Of a DNA stretch of 64,000 nucleotides, positions 1-7,631 are shown piece after piece. The notes below the pieces were generated by a model, which worked only from the letters and a program-made list of their open reading frames with translations, did not search any database and had not been told where the DNA came from. Source of the DNA: Limiplasma sp034927815 (lineage in GTDB: Bacteria; Bacillota; Clostridia; Christensenellales; Aristaeellaceae); contig JAYFPK010000032.1 of assembly GCA_034927815.1 (NCBI GenBank), positions 12,393 through 76,392 on the forward strand, written 5' to 3'. The stretch's first letter is position 1, and each line of letters begins with the position of its first letter. Position numbers and translations under genes: made by a program.

Positions 1-207
1 CGGGCGTTCTTGGGTTGCTTTCACAGCCAGGGCCTAGGCAGCCTTCTTCCCAGTGCATGAAGCCGACGCGCCGTTTATTTTGGCTTTGTTGCTTTGGGCC
101 GGCCCCGCCAAGCTTGTTCCGGCCCAGGCTTAAGGAAGTAATCCTGACGCGGGATAGGCGCTTAACTCCCGGAGCCGTCAGGCTACCGCCTTATCCCGGC
201 TGATCGC
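1..207. other. intergenic, downstream of pnkp; no gene seen
   Basis: No convincing coding region. An imperfect inverted repeat (150-160 against 187-198, one bulged base) lies about 10 bases beyond the pnkp stop. It could fold in the pnkp transcript, but no T-run follows, so it is not called a terminator. Confidence 0.4.
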
Positions 208-2778
208 CTACAGCCTGGGGTCTACCGGTTCGCTCTCCAGGGCCAGCACCGCGAATACGCACTCGTGAACCCGGTACAGCGGCTCCTTTGCCACAAAGCG
301 CTCCAGGGACTCCATGCCAAGGGAAAACTCGGCAAGGGCCAAGCGGCGCTTTTGGTTCAGCGAGCGCTTTTTCAGCCGCGCCAGGTGGTCCCCCAAGGGG
401 TACTCCGGCCCGTAAATGATGCGCAGATACTCCGGGCCGCGGCACTTCACCGCGGGCTGCAGCGGCTCATCCGGGTTGGTTGCGATAAAATCCAGAGGCT
501 TGACCACCATGCCCTCGCCGCCGCTGCCCGTCAACTCCAGCCACCAGTCAACACCCTTTTGAAGGGAAGCGTCCTCTTGCACGTTTACCACGATGTGAGG
601 GGTCGCCACAAAAATGGGATCAGCGCCCGTCATATAGCCGCGGATGGTATCCATGTGGACAAGGTGCGTCTCATGGCTCCAGACCTTGCCCTCGGTGGCA
701 AGGATGTGGAAGGGGGCGATGCGGTAATCCTCGATGCCTTCCACAGCCCAGCAATATTGCCGGTACGCGGCGGTGTATTTCTCCAGCGCGCTGTATTTTG
801 CCCTGTATTCATCCAGCACGCGGTTCAGGTCGACGTTTTGACCCGAGGCGGAAGCGCCCACCGCAAAGCTTGTTCCCTGCGGTTGCACCGCCTTCTCCAG
901 GGCGGCAACCGCGTTGCGCAATCCGTCCCGGCCGGAGCGCCCCACTGGAGCATATTGCTCCGTCAGCAGCTTTTGGGCCTTCATGGACCAGGGCATCAGC
1001 TCCGCATCCAGGCATACCCATCCGGTGCCAAAATCCTTCCAGAAGGCGGAATACTCCAGCGCAGCGCCCAAACGGGCCAAAAGCGCCTGTTCGGTCTTCG
1101 TATCTTCAAAGAAGTGGCGGCCCGTTCGGGTGTAGATCAGCCCCAGGTCTCCGCTCTGGACGCCAAAGCGCCTTTGCGCCGTTTTCCTGTCCCGGCACAA
1201 AATGATGACGGCCCGGGAGCCCATATGCTTCTGCTCGCATACGACCTGTTGCACCCCCCGGCTTTTGTAGTACTGAAAAGCCTCCAAAGGGTGCTCCAGA
1301 TATCCGTCCAGCTTGCTGGTTTCGCAAGGAGACATGGTGGGCGGCAGATAGATGAGCCAGCGGGGATCGGCGGCAAAGCGGCTCATGATTTCCAGGGCGG
1401 CTATGGAGCTGTCCTCGTGGACGGTGATGGGCCGCTTCAGCAGCCGGGTCTGGATTTGCCTTTTGCCCAGCACGTCCTTGATGTTGAGCATGTCGCCGCG
1501 GGGTTCGGCCTCCGGGGCCAGCGGCTTGGCAGACGCGGCATACTGCCGCAGGGCCGGGACCTGCACGGTCTCATTTTCGGGATAGCGGTAGGCGGTGAGC
1601 TTGCCGCCGAACACGCAGCCGGTATCAATGCACAAGGTGTTGTTCAGGGTCTGCACCTCCGAAAGCGGCGTGTGCCCATAGACCACCCGCGCCTTGCCCC
1701 GGTACTCCTCCGCCCAGGGAAGCCGGACAGGGAGGCCAAATTCATCGGTTTCCCCTGTGGTTTCCCCGTAGAGGCAAAAATCCCGCACCCGCCCGGACCC
1801 GCGCCCCTGGTATTTCTCCTTGATGCCCGCGTGGGCCACCACCAGCTTGCCGCCATCCAGGACATAATGGCTGATCAGGCCGTCCAGAAAGGTCTTGACC
1901 CTTTCGATAAACGCCTCAGGCTCTTGCTCCAGCTGCGCCACGGTGCCATCCAAGCCATGGGTCAGCTGGACGTCCGCACCCCGCAGCTTCTTGAGCAGCT
2001 TGACGTCGTGGTTCCCCGGAACGGCAAGGGCGCTGCCCGCGTCGTGCATATTCATCACAAGGCGCAAAACATCCACGTTTTTCGGCCCACGGTCGCACAG
2101 GTCCCCCAGAAATACCGCCTTTCTCCCCTGGGGATGCACGGCGGTATCGTTCTCCCGGTCCACGCTGTATTGCAGCTTCACCAGCAACGCGCACAGCTCG
2201 TCATAACAGCCGTGGACGTCGCCGATGATGTCGAAAGGACCTTGCTCCTCCCTTTTGTTGTTCCAAAGCTTCGTGCGGACAATCTCCACCCCGTCGGCCT
2301 CCTCGGGGGATTTCAGCACATAAATATAGCGGAAGCCTTCCTTCTTCAGGTGTGGGATGCTCCTTTTCAAATCCCGGGTCTGGTTGCGCACCACATGGGG
2401 CCCGAAGTCCCGGTCAGGCCGGGCCCTGTTGCGCGCCTGGCAGAGCTCCTCTGGAGAGTCGAACACAATCGCCACGGGAAAGCAGTTTTGCTCCTTCGCC
2501 AGCTTCACAACCGCATCCCGTGCGCCCTTTTGCACGTTGGTGGCGTCAATGACAACCATCTTTCCGGCGTCAAGGCGCTTGTTGGCGATGTAATACAGGC
2601 TGTCAAAGGCGGCGCTTGTGGCGCTTTGGTCGTTTTCATCATCGGATATGAGCCCCCGGAAAAAATCCGAGCTCAGCACCTCGGTAGGCTGGAAGTACCT
2701 CTTGGCAAAGGTGGATTTCCCACTCCCGGAAGCGCCCACCAGCGCCACCACGCAAAGCTCCGGTATCTCTATTCGCAT
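208..2778 (-). CDS. pnkp: polynucleotide kinase-phosphatase (bacterial Pnkp), RNA repair
   Basis: End-healing and sealing enzyme of the bacterial Pnkp/Hen1 RNA repair system. The 856-residue chain has the three expected modules in order. A 5'-OH kinase has its P-loop GASGSGKST at residues 15-23. A calcineurin-type phosphatase starts near residue 185 with the metal-binding motifs GDVHGC, GDLCDRGP and PGNHD. The C-terminal half is an adenylyltransferase (ligase-type) domain with KHMGSRA, holding the candidate nucleotidyl lysine, and GEGMVVKP. The frame is open 36 codons further upstream, but the ATG at 2778 is chosen because it overlaps the end of hen1 by 10 bp and puts the P-loop at the usual distance from the N-terminus. 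Co-transcribed with hen1. In the studied family, Pnkp must associate with Hen1 for sealing activity. Confidence 0.95.
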   Translation of the reverse strand: MRIEIPELCVVALVGASGSGKSTFAKRYFQPTEVLSSDFFRGLISDDENDQSATSAAFDSLYYIANKRLDAGKMVVIDATNVQKGARDAVVKLAKEQNCFPVAIVFDSPEELCQARNRARPDRDFGPHVVRNQTRDLKRSIPHLKKEGFRYIYVLKSPEEADGVEIVRTKLWNNKREEQGPFDIIGDVHGCYDELCALLVKLQYSVDRENDTAVHPQGRKAVFLGDLCDRGPKNVDVLRLVMNMHDAGSALAVPGNHDVKLLKKLRGADVQLTHGLDGTVAQLEQEPEAFIERVKTFLDGLISHYVLDGGKLVVAHAGIKEKYQGRGSGRVRDFCLYGETTGETDEFGLPVRLPWAEEYRGKARVVYGHTPLSEVQTLNNTLCIDTGCVFGGKLTAYRYPENETVQVPALRQYAASAKPLAPEAEPRGDMLNIKDVLGKRQIQTRLLKRPITVHEDSSIAALEIMSRFAADPRWLIYLPPTMSPCETSKLDGYLEHPLEAFQYYKSRGVQQVVCEQKHMGSRAVIILCRDRKTAQRRFGVQSGDLGLIYTRTGRHFFEDTKTEQALLARLGAALEYSAFWKDFGTGWVCLDAELMPWSMKAQKLLTEQYAPVGRSGRDGLRNAVAALEKAVQPQGTSFAVGASASGQNVDLNRVLDEYRAKYSALEKYTAAYRQYCWAVEGIEDYRIAPFHILATEGKVWSHETHLVHMDTIRGYMTGADPIFVATPHIVVNVQEDASLQKGVDWWLELTGSGGEGMVVKPLDFIATNPDEPLQPAVKCRGPEYLRIIYGPEYPLGDHLARLKKRSLNQKRRLALAEFSLGMESLERFVAKEPLYRVHECVFAVLALESEPVDPRL

Positions 2779-4178
2779 AAGGTGAACACCCCCATCTGTG
2801 TCGGCGTGCCGTGGGCCTCGTCTTCCTCTCCGATTTGGCTGAGGGCCACGGTGTAGCCATAGCGGCCCGCAACGCCGTGGGCCCAATCCTCAAACTGCTT
2901 CCGCGTCCACTCAAAGCGGTGGTCGCCGTGGCGCAGCTCTCCCTCCCCCAAAGACGCATACTTCTTGTTGTATTCCAAGTTGGGCGTTGTGAGCACCACC
3001 GTCCGCGGCCTGGTTTCCCCGAACAAGACTTGCTCAAAGGCGGGAAGGCGGCCTTCCTCCAGATGCTCCATCACTTCCACCATACAGGCGGCGTCATACC
3101 CACAAAAACGCTCGTCCTTGTAGGTCAGGGAGCTTTGGAAAAGGGTGATGCGCCCCTTTTGCGCGTCGGGAAGCTGATCCAAATGGAGCCGCCGCCGCGC
3201 CCATTCCAACGCCTGCCAGGAAACGTCCATCCCGGCAATCCTGGCAAAGCCGCGCTCTTTGACCAGCAGCGAGAGCAGGTTCCCCTCGCCGCAGCCCATA
3301 TCAATCACCGAGGACGCCCCGGCATCCTTTAACGCCTGCACCACAGCACTTAGGCGGCGGGTATTCAGGTTCGGGGCCTTGGGCGCGGCCTCCGCCTCCT
3401 CAAAGGGCTCCTCCTGGGTGACCGCGCCGGCCTGTCCCTCGTCCATGCGGTCCAGCTGCAACCCCTCCATAGCGATGCGGGCCAGGTTCCGCCTGCCGCC
3501 CATGTAGCGGTCCGTAATAAACTTCTTTTCAGGGTGCGCTTCCAGCCATCCCTCGCCGTGGCGCAGCAGCTTGTTCACCTCATCCAGCCCAATCCAGTAA
3601 TGCTTCCTGCGGTCAAACACCGGAATGAGCACATAGAGGTGGCGAAGCAGGTTCTGCAGCCGCACCTTGCCGCTGATGGTAAGGTCCACGTATTTGCCAT
3701 CGCCCCATTGGGGGTATTTCTCGTCCAGCACGGAGGTTTCAAAAGAAACCGTATAGCCCAGCGGTTCAAACACGCGGCCCAGCATGGCGGTGTCGCCCTT
3801 GCACGGCAAAGTGCTGAGGGTTGCTGTCAATGCAAGCTCCCGCTCCACAAGCTCAGGCCTTTTGTCGCAACGGCCTGTCATGGCCGTGCCGAATACCCGG
3901 GCGATGGCGGTGGATAGAAACGAAGAAGACACGTAGGGGCGGTCGTTGACATAGTCAAACAGGCCGCCCTCCCTTGACCCCACCTTGCCCCGGGCCAAGT
4001 CAATGGGGTCGATATCCAGCAGCAGGGCCGCCGTGCAAACCCTGTCGCTTGCTTCCGGATAAAACACGTAGGCCTTGCCATAATTCAGCTCAAATTCCTG
4101 TGGCCGTTTGGGATTTTTAAAGAGAAGAAAGCCCAAATCAGTGGCGTGATCCCCTCTGTACGTGATGGTGAGAAGCAT
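2769..4178 (-). CDS. hen1: Hen1: RNA 3'-terminal ribose 2'-O-methyltransferase
   Basis: Partner of Pnkp. It methylates the 2'-OH of the 3'-terminal ribose at a cleaved RNA end before sealing, so the repaired RNA resists re-cleavage. The protein has 469 residues. The N-terminal ~250 residues match the bacterial Hen1 N-terminal domain that binds and activates the Pnkp ligase. After an acidic linker near residue 260 comes a Rossmann methyltransferase with the SAM motif VIDMGCGEGNLL, then EVMEHLEE and a later GDHRFEW, which supply the Glu/Glu/His metal site typical of Hen1. The ATG at 4178 follows an AAAGGAG ribosome-binding site; an in-frame ATG 12 codons upstream lacks one. First gene of the two-gene operon. 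Confidence 0.95.
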   Translation of the reverse strand: MLLTITYRGDHATDLGFLLFKNPKRPQEFELNYGKAYVFYPEASDRVCTAALLLDIDPIDLARGKVGSREGGLFDYVNDRPYVSSSFLSTAIARVFGTAMTGRCDKRPELVERELALTATLSTLPCKGDTAMLGRVFEPLGYTVSFETSVLDEKYPQWGDGKYVDLTISGKVRLQNLLRHLYVLIPVFDRRKHYWIGLDEVNKLLRHGEGWLEAHPEKKFITDRYMGGRRNLARIAMEGLQLDRMDEGQAGAVTQEEPFEEAEAAPKAPNLNTRRLSAVVQALKDAGASSVIDMGCGEGNLLSLLVKERGFARIAGMDVSWQALEWARRRLHLDQLPDAQKGRITLFQSSLTYKDERFCGYDAACMVEVMEHLEEGRLPAFEQVLFGETRPRTVVLTTPNLEYNKKYASLGEGELRHGDHRFEWTRKQFEDWAHGVAGRYGYTVALSQIGEEDEAHGTPTQMGVFTLCE

Positions 4179-4376
4179 GAGGCGCTCCTTTCGGTACGGG
4201 ATATTCAAATGCACGGCAAGACCTGCTGCCCTTGCCCTTTTCCTGTTCCTTCAACCCTGTACGCCGCGTTGCCGCTTTTCCAAGGGTGAGAATTTTTCAG
4301 TGGCGGCATGCCCGCTTTTCATGAGGCTCCGCGCTGGCTTGCGGCAGGTTTTCTCCCGCGTCCTATGGCTCTATCC
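4179..4376 (-). other. about 200-nt 5' leader of hen1-pnkp
   Basis: Between the predicted promoter and the hen1 start lies an unusually long untranslated leader. I see several GC-rich local complementarities but no recognised riboswitch and no convincing leader peptide. Confidence 0.35.
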
Positions 4377-4382
4377 TGGATT

Positions 4383-4411
4383 ATTATAGCAGAGGGGAGG
4401 AGCCTTGCCTA
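4383..4411 (-). promoter_or_regulatory. predicted promoter for hen1-pnkp
   Basis: Minus strand: -35 TAGGCA (4406-4411), 17 bp spacer, consensus -10 TATAAT (4383-4388). The -35 is weak (4/6). It would start RNA near 4376, giving the long leader. Confidence 0.5.
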
Positions 4412-4871
4412 TTAAAATGTCTGATTCTTTCAGGCCGCAGGGCTGCATGGCCTATGGACCGGTTTTCAAAGAGGGCGGCAGCCTTTGCTAGGTGGTGGCA
4501 ATTTGTGACACAGGGCCTTTTTGTCCACAGGGAGTCCTGTGGTACTGCCAATGAGCGCAGGCCCCGTGGACCCTTGGGCGAATCCCAAAACGGCCCGAGG
4601 CGGGAAGCTGTACGGGTAACGAGCGGTGCGGTGATAAGGCTGAACCCACGGCGGCCGAAGGGCTGGAAGCGCCCTTAGGCGAGGGGAAGAACCGCACCTC
4701 CCCCGGCTCCTCACCGTTTTCGCTTCCTTCAACAAGGAAAAGACGGCGCCCTGAAAAAAGACAATGCCCCGGCCCCCAGGACAAAAACCCTCCATCCTTT
4801 CAAACAAAAGGGGCCCTTTTCCCAAAGGCGAAAAAATCCAATGACGTCCCCTGCCGCACCCCCGCTCCCGA
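4412..4871. other. intergenic region, no gene seen
   Basis: About 460 bases, GC-rich, with only short overlapping frames that look like shadows. Around 4610-4650 there are faint similarities to the repeat at 19.1 and 63.7 kb (shared CCGCTCGTTACCC-type segment on the minus strand), too weak to call a copy. Confidence 0.4.
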
Positions 4872-4900
4872 TTGACTTTCGCAGCCGGGAATGCTATGAT
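4872..4900 (+). promoter_or_regulatory. predicted promoter of the hisH/hisF/amidotransferase operon
   Basis: -35 TTGACT (4872-4877), 17 bp spacer, -10 TATGAT (4895-4900). Five of six positions match consensus in each hexamer. RNA would start near 4907. Confidence 0.7.
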
Positions 4901-4906
4901 GGAGAT

Positions 4907-4940
4907 ACGACAAAGGTGTTCGCGCTTTTGTCGTCTTTTT
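4907..4940 (+). terminator. terminator-like hairpin at the very 5' end of the operon transcript
   Basis: An 8 bp stem (4907-4914 with 4927-4934) and 12-nt loop are followed by CTTTTT. It sits immediately after the predicted start site and 50 bases before hisH, so it may attenuate the operon or protect the RNA 5' end. Confidence 0.45.
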
Positions 4941-4992
4941 GATGAATGCTCCCGATGGGCGCGTTGCCCACCGCAGGAAAGGGGCGCTGAGG

Positions 4993-5607
4993 TTGATCGG
5001 CATTCTGGATTACGGCATCGGCAATGTGGGCTCCATTCAAAACATGCTCAAGAAGGCGGGCTTTGGCAGCGCGGTTGTGCGCGTCGCCGCGGAGCTCTCC
5101 GCCTGTGACAAGCTGGTTTTGCCGGGTGTGGGCGCTTTTGACGAGGGCATGGACAGGCTTGACAAAAGCGGCATGCGCCCCGCCCTGGACGCCGCGGTGG
5201 CCGCCGGAAAGCCGGTGCTGGGCATCTGCCTGGGGATGCAGATGCTGGGGCTTTCCAGCGAGGAAGGCAAGCGCCAGGGGCTGGGATATATCCCCTTTCG
5301 CAGCGTCCGTTTCCGTCTGCAGGATCATTCCCAGCTCAAAGTACCCCATATGGGATGGGATTTCGTGACCGTGACGGAGGACGCCGATCCCCTGGTGCGG
5401 GGATTTTCGGAACCGCCGCGCTATTACTTCGTGCATAGCTACCATGCCCAATGCGACAGCGGGGCCGACGCGCTGATGCTGTGCGACTACGGATATTCCT
5501 TCGTGGCGGCGGTGCGGCGCGGCAACGTGCGGGGCACGCAGTTCCATCCGGAAAAGAGCCACCGCTTCGGCATGGCGCTGCTGACCAACTTCGCGGAGGT
5601 GTGCTGA
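4993..5607 (+). CDS. hisH: HisH-like glutamine amidotransferase subunit (nucleotide-sugar amidation type)
   Basis: Class I glutaminase, 204 residues, releasing ammonia from glutamine. The catalytic triad is visible: Cys in GICLGMQ and His/Glu in GTQFHPEKS. The N-terminus MIGILDYGIGN is typical of HisH. The start is taken as the TTG at 4993, because the frame upstream has no family similarity and an AGGAAAGGGG stretch precedes this codon. No other histidine genes are nearby. The next genes are a HisF homologue and a PP-loop amidotransferase, so this is more likely the glutaminase of a WbpG/PseA-type complex than imidazole glycerol phosphate synthase. Translation is nearly coupled to hisF (2 bp gap). 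Confidence 0.85.
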   Translation: MIGILDYGIGNVGSIQNMLKKAGFGSAVVRVAAELSACDKLVLPGVGAFDEGMDRLDKSGMRPALDAAVAAGKPVLGICLGMQMLGLSSEEGKRQGLGYIPFRSVRFRLQDHSQLKVPHMGWDFVTVTEDADPLVRGFSEPPRYYFVHSYHAQCDSGADALMLCDYGYSFVAAVRRGNVRGTQFHPEKSHRFGMALLTNFAEVC

Positions 5608-5609
5608 GC

Positions 5610-6386
5610 ATGTTTCACCGCCCGCGGCTGATTCCCTGTCTGCTCCTCTCCGGCGGCAATCTGGTGAAAACCCGGAAATTCAAGGATCCCACCTACCTGG
5701 GAGATCCTATCAACGCCGTGAAAATCTTCAGTGAAAAATGCGTGGACGAGCTGTGCATTCAGGATATCGACGCCAGCAAAACCGGGGCCGGGCCGGACTT
5801 TGCGCTGCTTGCGGAAATCGCCACGGAGGCCTTTATGCCCCTGAGCTATGGCGGGGGCATCACCACGGTGGATCAGGCCCGGCGGCTGTTTCGCATCGGG
5901 TTTGAAAAGGTGGTGCTCAATACCGGCTGGCACGAGCGTCCGGAGCTGCTGGGGGAAATCGCCGCGCAGTTCGGCGCACAAAGCGTTATCGCCTCCATTG
6001 ACGTCAGGCAGGACCTTCTGCGGCGTTATCATTGCGTGACCCGGGGCGCTATGCGGCAGGTGGAGGATACGCCCGTGGAGCTGGCCCGGCGCGCGGAGGC
6101 GCTGGGGGCGGGGGAAATCCTTCTTACCAGCGTTGACCGGGACGGCGCGATGCAGGGCTACGATCTCAAGCTGGTGCAAAGCGTCGCCGGGGCGGTGCGT
6201 ATTCCGCTGATTGCCTGCGGCGGCGCGGGCGGCGCGAAGGATATGCAAGCCGTGCTCCATCAGGCCGGGGCCCACGCGGCGGCGGCGGGAAGCATGTATG
6301 TGTTTTACGGCCCGCGCCGGGCGGTGCTGATCCATGTGCCGGAGGAAAAGGAACTTATGGAGCTGGGGGTGTATCGGGATGCCTGA
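5610..6386 (+). CDS. hisF: HisF-like protein, ammonia-channelling partner of the sugar amidotransferase
   Basis: TIM-barrel HisF homologue of 258 residues. In true cyclases the first strand carries a catalytic aspartate (IPCLD); here it reads IPCLLLSGG, so that aspartate is absent, while the second conserved aspartate is present (ASIDVRQ). This fits a subunit that keeps the barrel as an ammonia tunnel but not the histidine cyclase reaction, as proposed for HisF2 proteins next to WbpG. The N-terminal segment NLVKTRKFKDPTYLGDP is typical of this subgroup. It overlaps the next gene by 8 bp. Confidence 0.85.
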   Translation: MFHRPRLIPCLLLSGGNLVKTRKFKDPTYLGDPINAVKIFSEKCVDELCIQDIDASKTGAGPDFALLAEIATEAFMPLSYGGGITTVDQARRLFRIGFEKVVLNTGWHERPELLGEIAAQFGAQSVIASIDVRQDLLRRYHCVTRGAMRQVEDTPVELARRAEALGAGEILLTSVDRDGAMQGYDLKLVQSVAGAVRIPLIACGGAGGAKDMQAVLHQAGAHAAAAGSMYVFYGPRRAVLIHVPEEKELMELGVYRDA

Positions 6387-7506
6387 AATTTGTGCGCGCT
6401 GTGTGATGGATGGGAGCGACCCCTCCGTCACGATGGACGAGAACGGCATTTGCAACTATTGCCACCGGTATGACGAGCAAAAGGCGCTGCGCGGCTATCG
6501 CGCCGGAGAGAGCGAGCGGGAGCTGGAAGCCCTGGCCGCCCAGATCAAGGCGGACGGCAAGGGCAAGGAATTTGACTGCATCATCGGCATCTCCGGCGGG
6601 GTGGACAGCGCGTACCTGGCGTATACCGCCGAAGGGCTGGGGTTGAGGATGCTGGCCGTGCACGTGGATACGGGCTGGAACAGCGAGGTGGCTGTGCGCA
6701 ACATCGAGCGCCTGTGCGACCGGCTGCGGTTGCAGCTGCACACCATCGTAATGGACTGGCCGACGATGAAGGAGCTGCAGCGCGCCTACCAGTTCTCGGG
6801 CCTGGCGAACCTGGATGTGCCCCAGGATCACCTGCTGGTGGCGGCGGTGTACCGCTTTGCCAAGGAATACGGCATCCGCTATGTCCTCAATGGCACGAAC
6901 ATCGCCACCGAAGGGGCCTCTTCGCCCTTTTCCCGGCAGATCAGCTGTATGGACTTCTGGCATCTGCGCAGCGTTTACCGCCGCTGGGGCCGAGGCAAAA
7001 GCCTGCGCAAATATCCCCATCTTTCCCTCATTCAGGCGCGATGGAAATTCGCCGCCATCCAGCAGGTGAATCTGCTCAACTATATCCCTTATTCCAAGCA
7101 AAAGGCCATTGAAACCCTCTCCCGGGAATTCGGCTGGGAGTACTACGGCGGAAAGCACTTTGAAAGCCGCTTCACCAAATGGTTCCAGTCGGTCTATCTC
7201 CCCGTGAAATTCGGGTATGACAAGCGCCGCTACCACCTCTCCTGCCTGGTCAACAACGGCGAGATCACCCGGGAGGAGGCCCTCAAGGAACTGGCGGAGC
7301 CGCCTTATGACCCCGTGCAGATGAAAGAGGACGAGGAATACATCCTCAAGAAGCTGGAGATCACCCCCCGGGAATGGGCCAAGGTGATGAGCGAGCCGCC
7401 TGTGCCCAACGAAGCCTATTTCTCCCAGGACGGCATCGTCCGTCTGGCGGAAAGGCTGCTGGGCGCGCGGCGAACCGCCGCCATCAAGAACCGCAAGAGC
7501 AAATAG
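6379..7506 (+). CDS. N-acetyl sugar amidotransferase (WbpG/PseA-like PP-loop enzyme)
   Basis: Converts an acetamido group on a nucleotide sugar to an acetamidino group using ATP and ammonia from HisH/HisF. It has 375 residues. The N-terminal zinc-binding signature CARCVMDG...CNYCHRYD is followed by the PP-loop SGGVDSAYLAY at about residue 75. The conserved block NGTNIATEGASSPFS lies mid-protein. The ATG at 6379 overlaps the end of hisF, giving translational coupling. No sugar nucleotide synthesis genes are adjacent, so the substrate is unknown. Family members modify O-antigen, pseudaminic or legionaminic acid-type sugars. The glycosyltransferase at 15.9-17.2 kb is the only cell-surface sugar gene in view. 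Confidence 0.88.
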   Translation: MPEICARCVMDGSDPSVTMDENGICNYCHRYDEQKALRGYRAGESERELEALAAQIKADGKGKEFDCIIGISGGVDSAYLAYTAEGLGLRMLAVHVDTGWNSEVAVRNIERLCDRLRLQLHTIVMDWPTMKELQRAYQFSGLANLDVPQDHLLVAAVYRFAKEYGIRYVLNGTNIATEGASSPFSRQISCMDFWHLRSVYRRWGRGKSLRKYPHLSLIQARWKFAAIQQVNLLNYIPYSKQKAIETLSREFGWEYYGGKHFESRFTKWFQSVYLPVKFGYDKRRYHLSCLVNNGEITREEALKELAEPPYDPVQMKEDEEYILKKLEITPREWAKVMSEPPVPNEAYFSQDGIVRLAERLLGARRTAAIKNRKSK

Positions 7507-7566
7507 GGGGAGTGGCAAGGACGATTGCGGGCTTGAGGCATTGTACGCCGGCCACAACAAAAAACA

Positions 7567-7616
7567 AGCATGCGCCAACCGGCAGTTTTCTCCAGATGGC
7601 GCATGCTTTTTCCTTT
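7567..7616. terminator. bidirectional terminator
   Basis: An 11 bp perfect stem (7567-7577 with 7597-7607) with T-rich tracts on both sides serves the plus-strand amidotransferase operon and the converging hydrogenase operon. Confidence 0.85.
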
Positions 7617-7631
7617 CAATAATACGCTGTC

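Noticed and set aside
265..2856. 863-codon open frame on the plus strand opposite pnkp
   Set aside because: Antisense shadow of a GC-rich gene. Its translation has no domain features, while the minus strand has complete kinase, phosphatase and ligase motifs.
4179..4376. Possible cobalamin or other riboswitch in the hen1 leader
   Set aside because: A few segments looked superficially like riboswitch boxes, but the conserved cores are not in the right order on either strand.
4993..6386. HisH/HisF as histidine biosynthesis genes
   Set aside because: No other his genes are present, the HisF homologue lacks its first catalytic aspartate, and the next overlapping gene is a PP-loop sugar amidotransferase.
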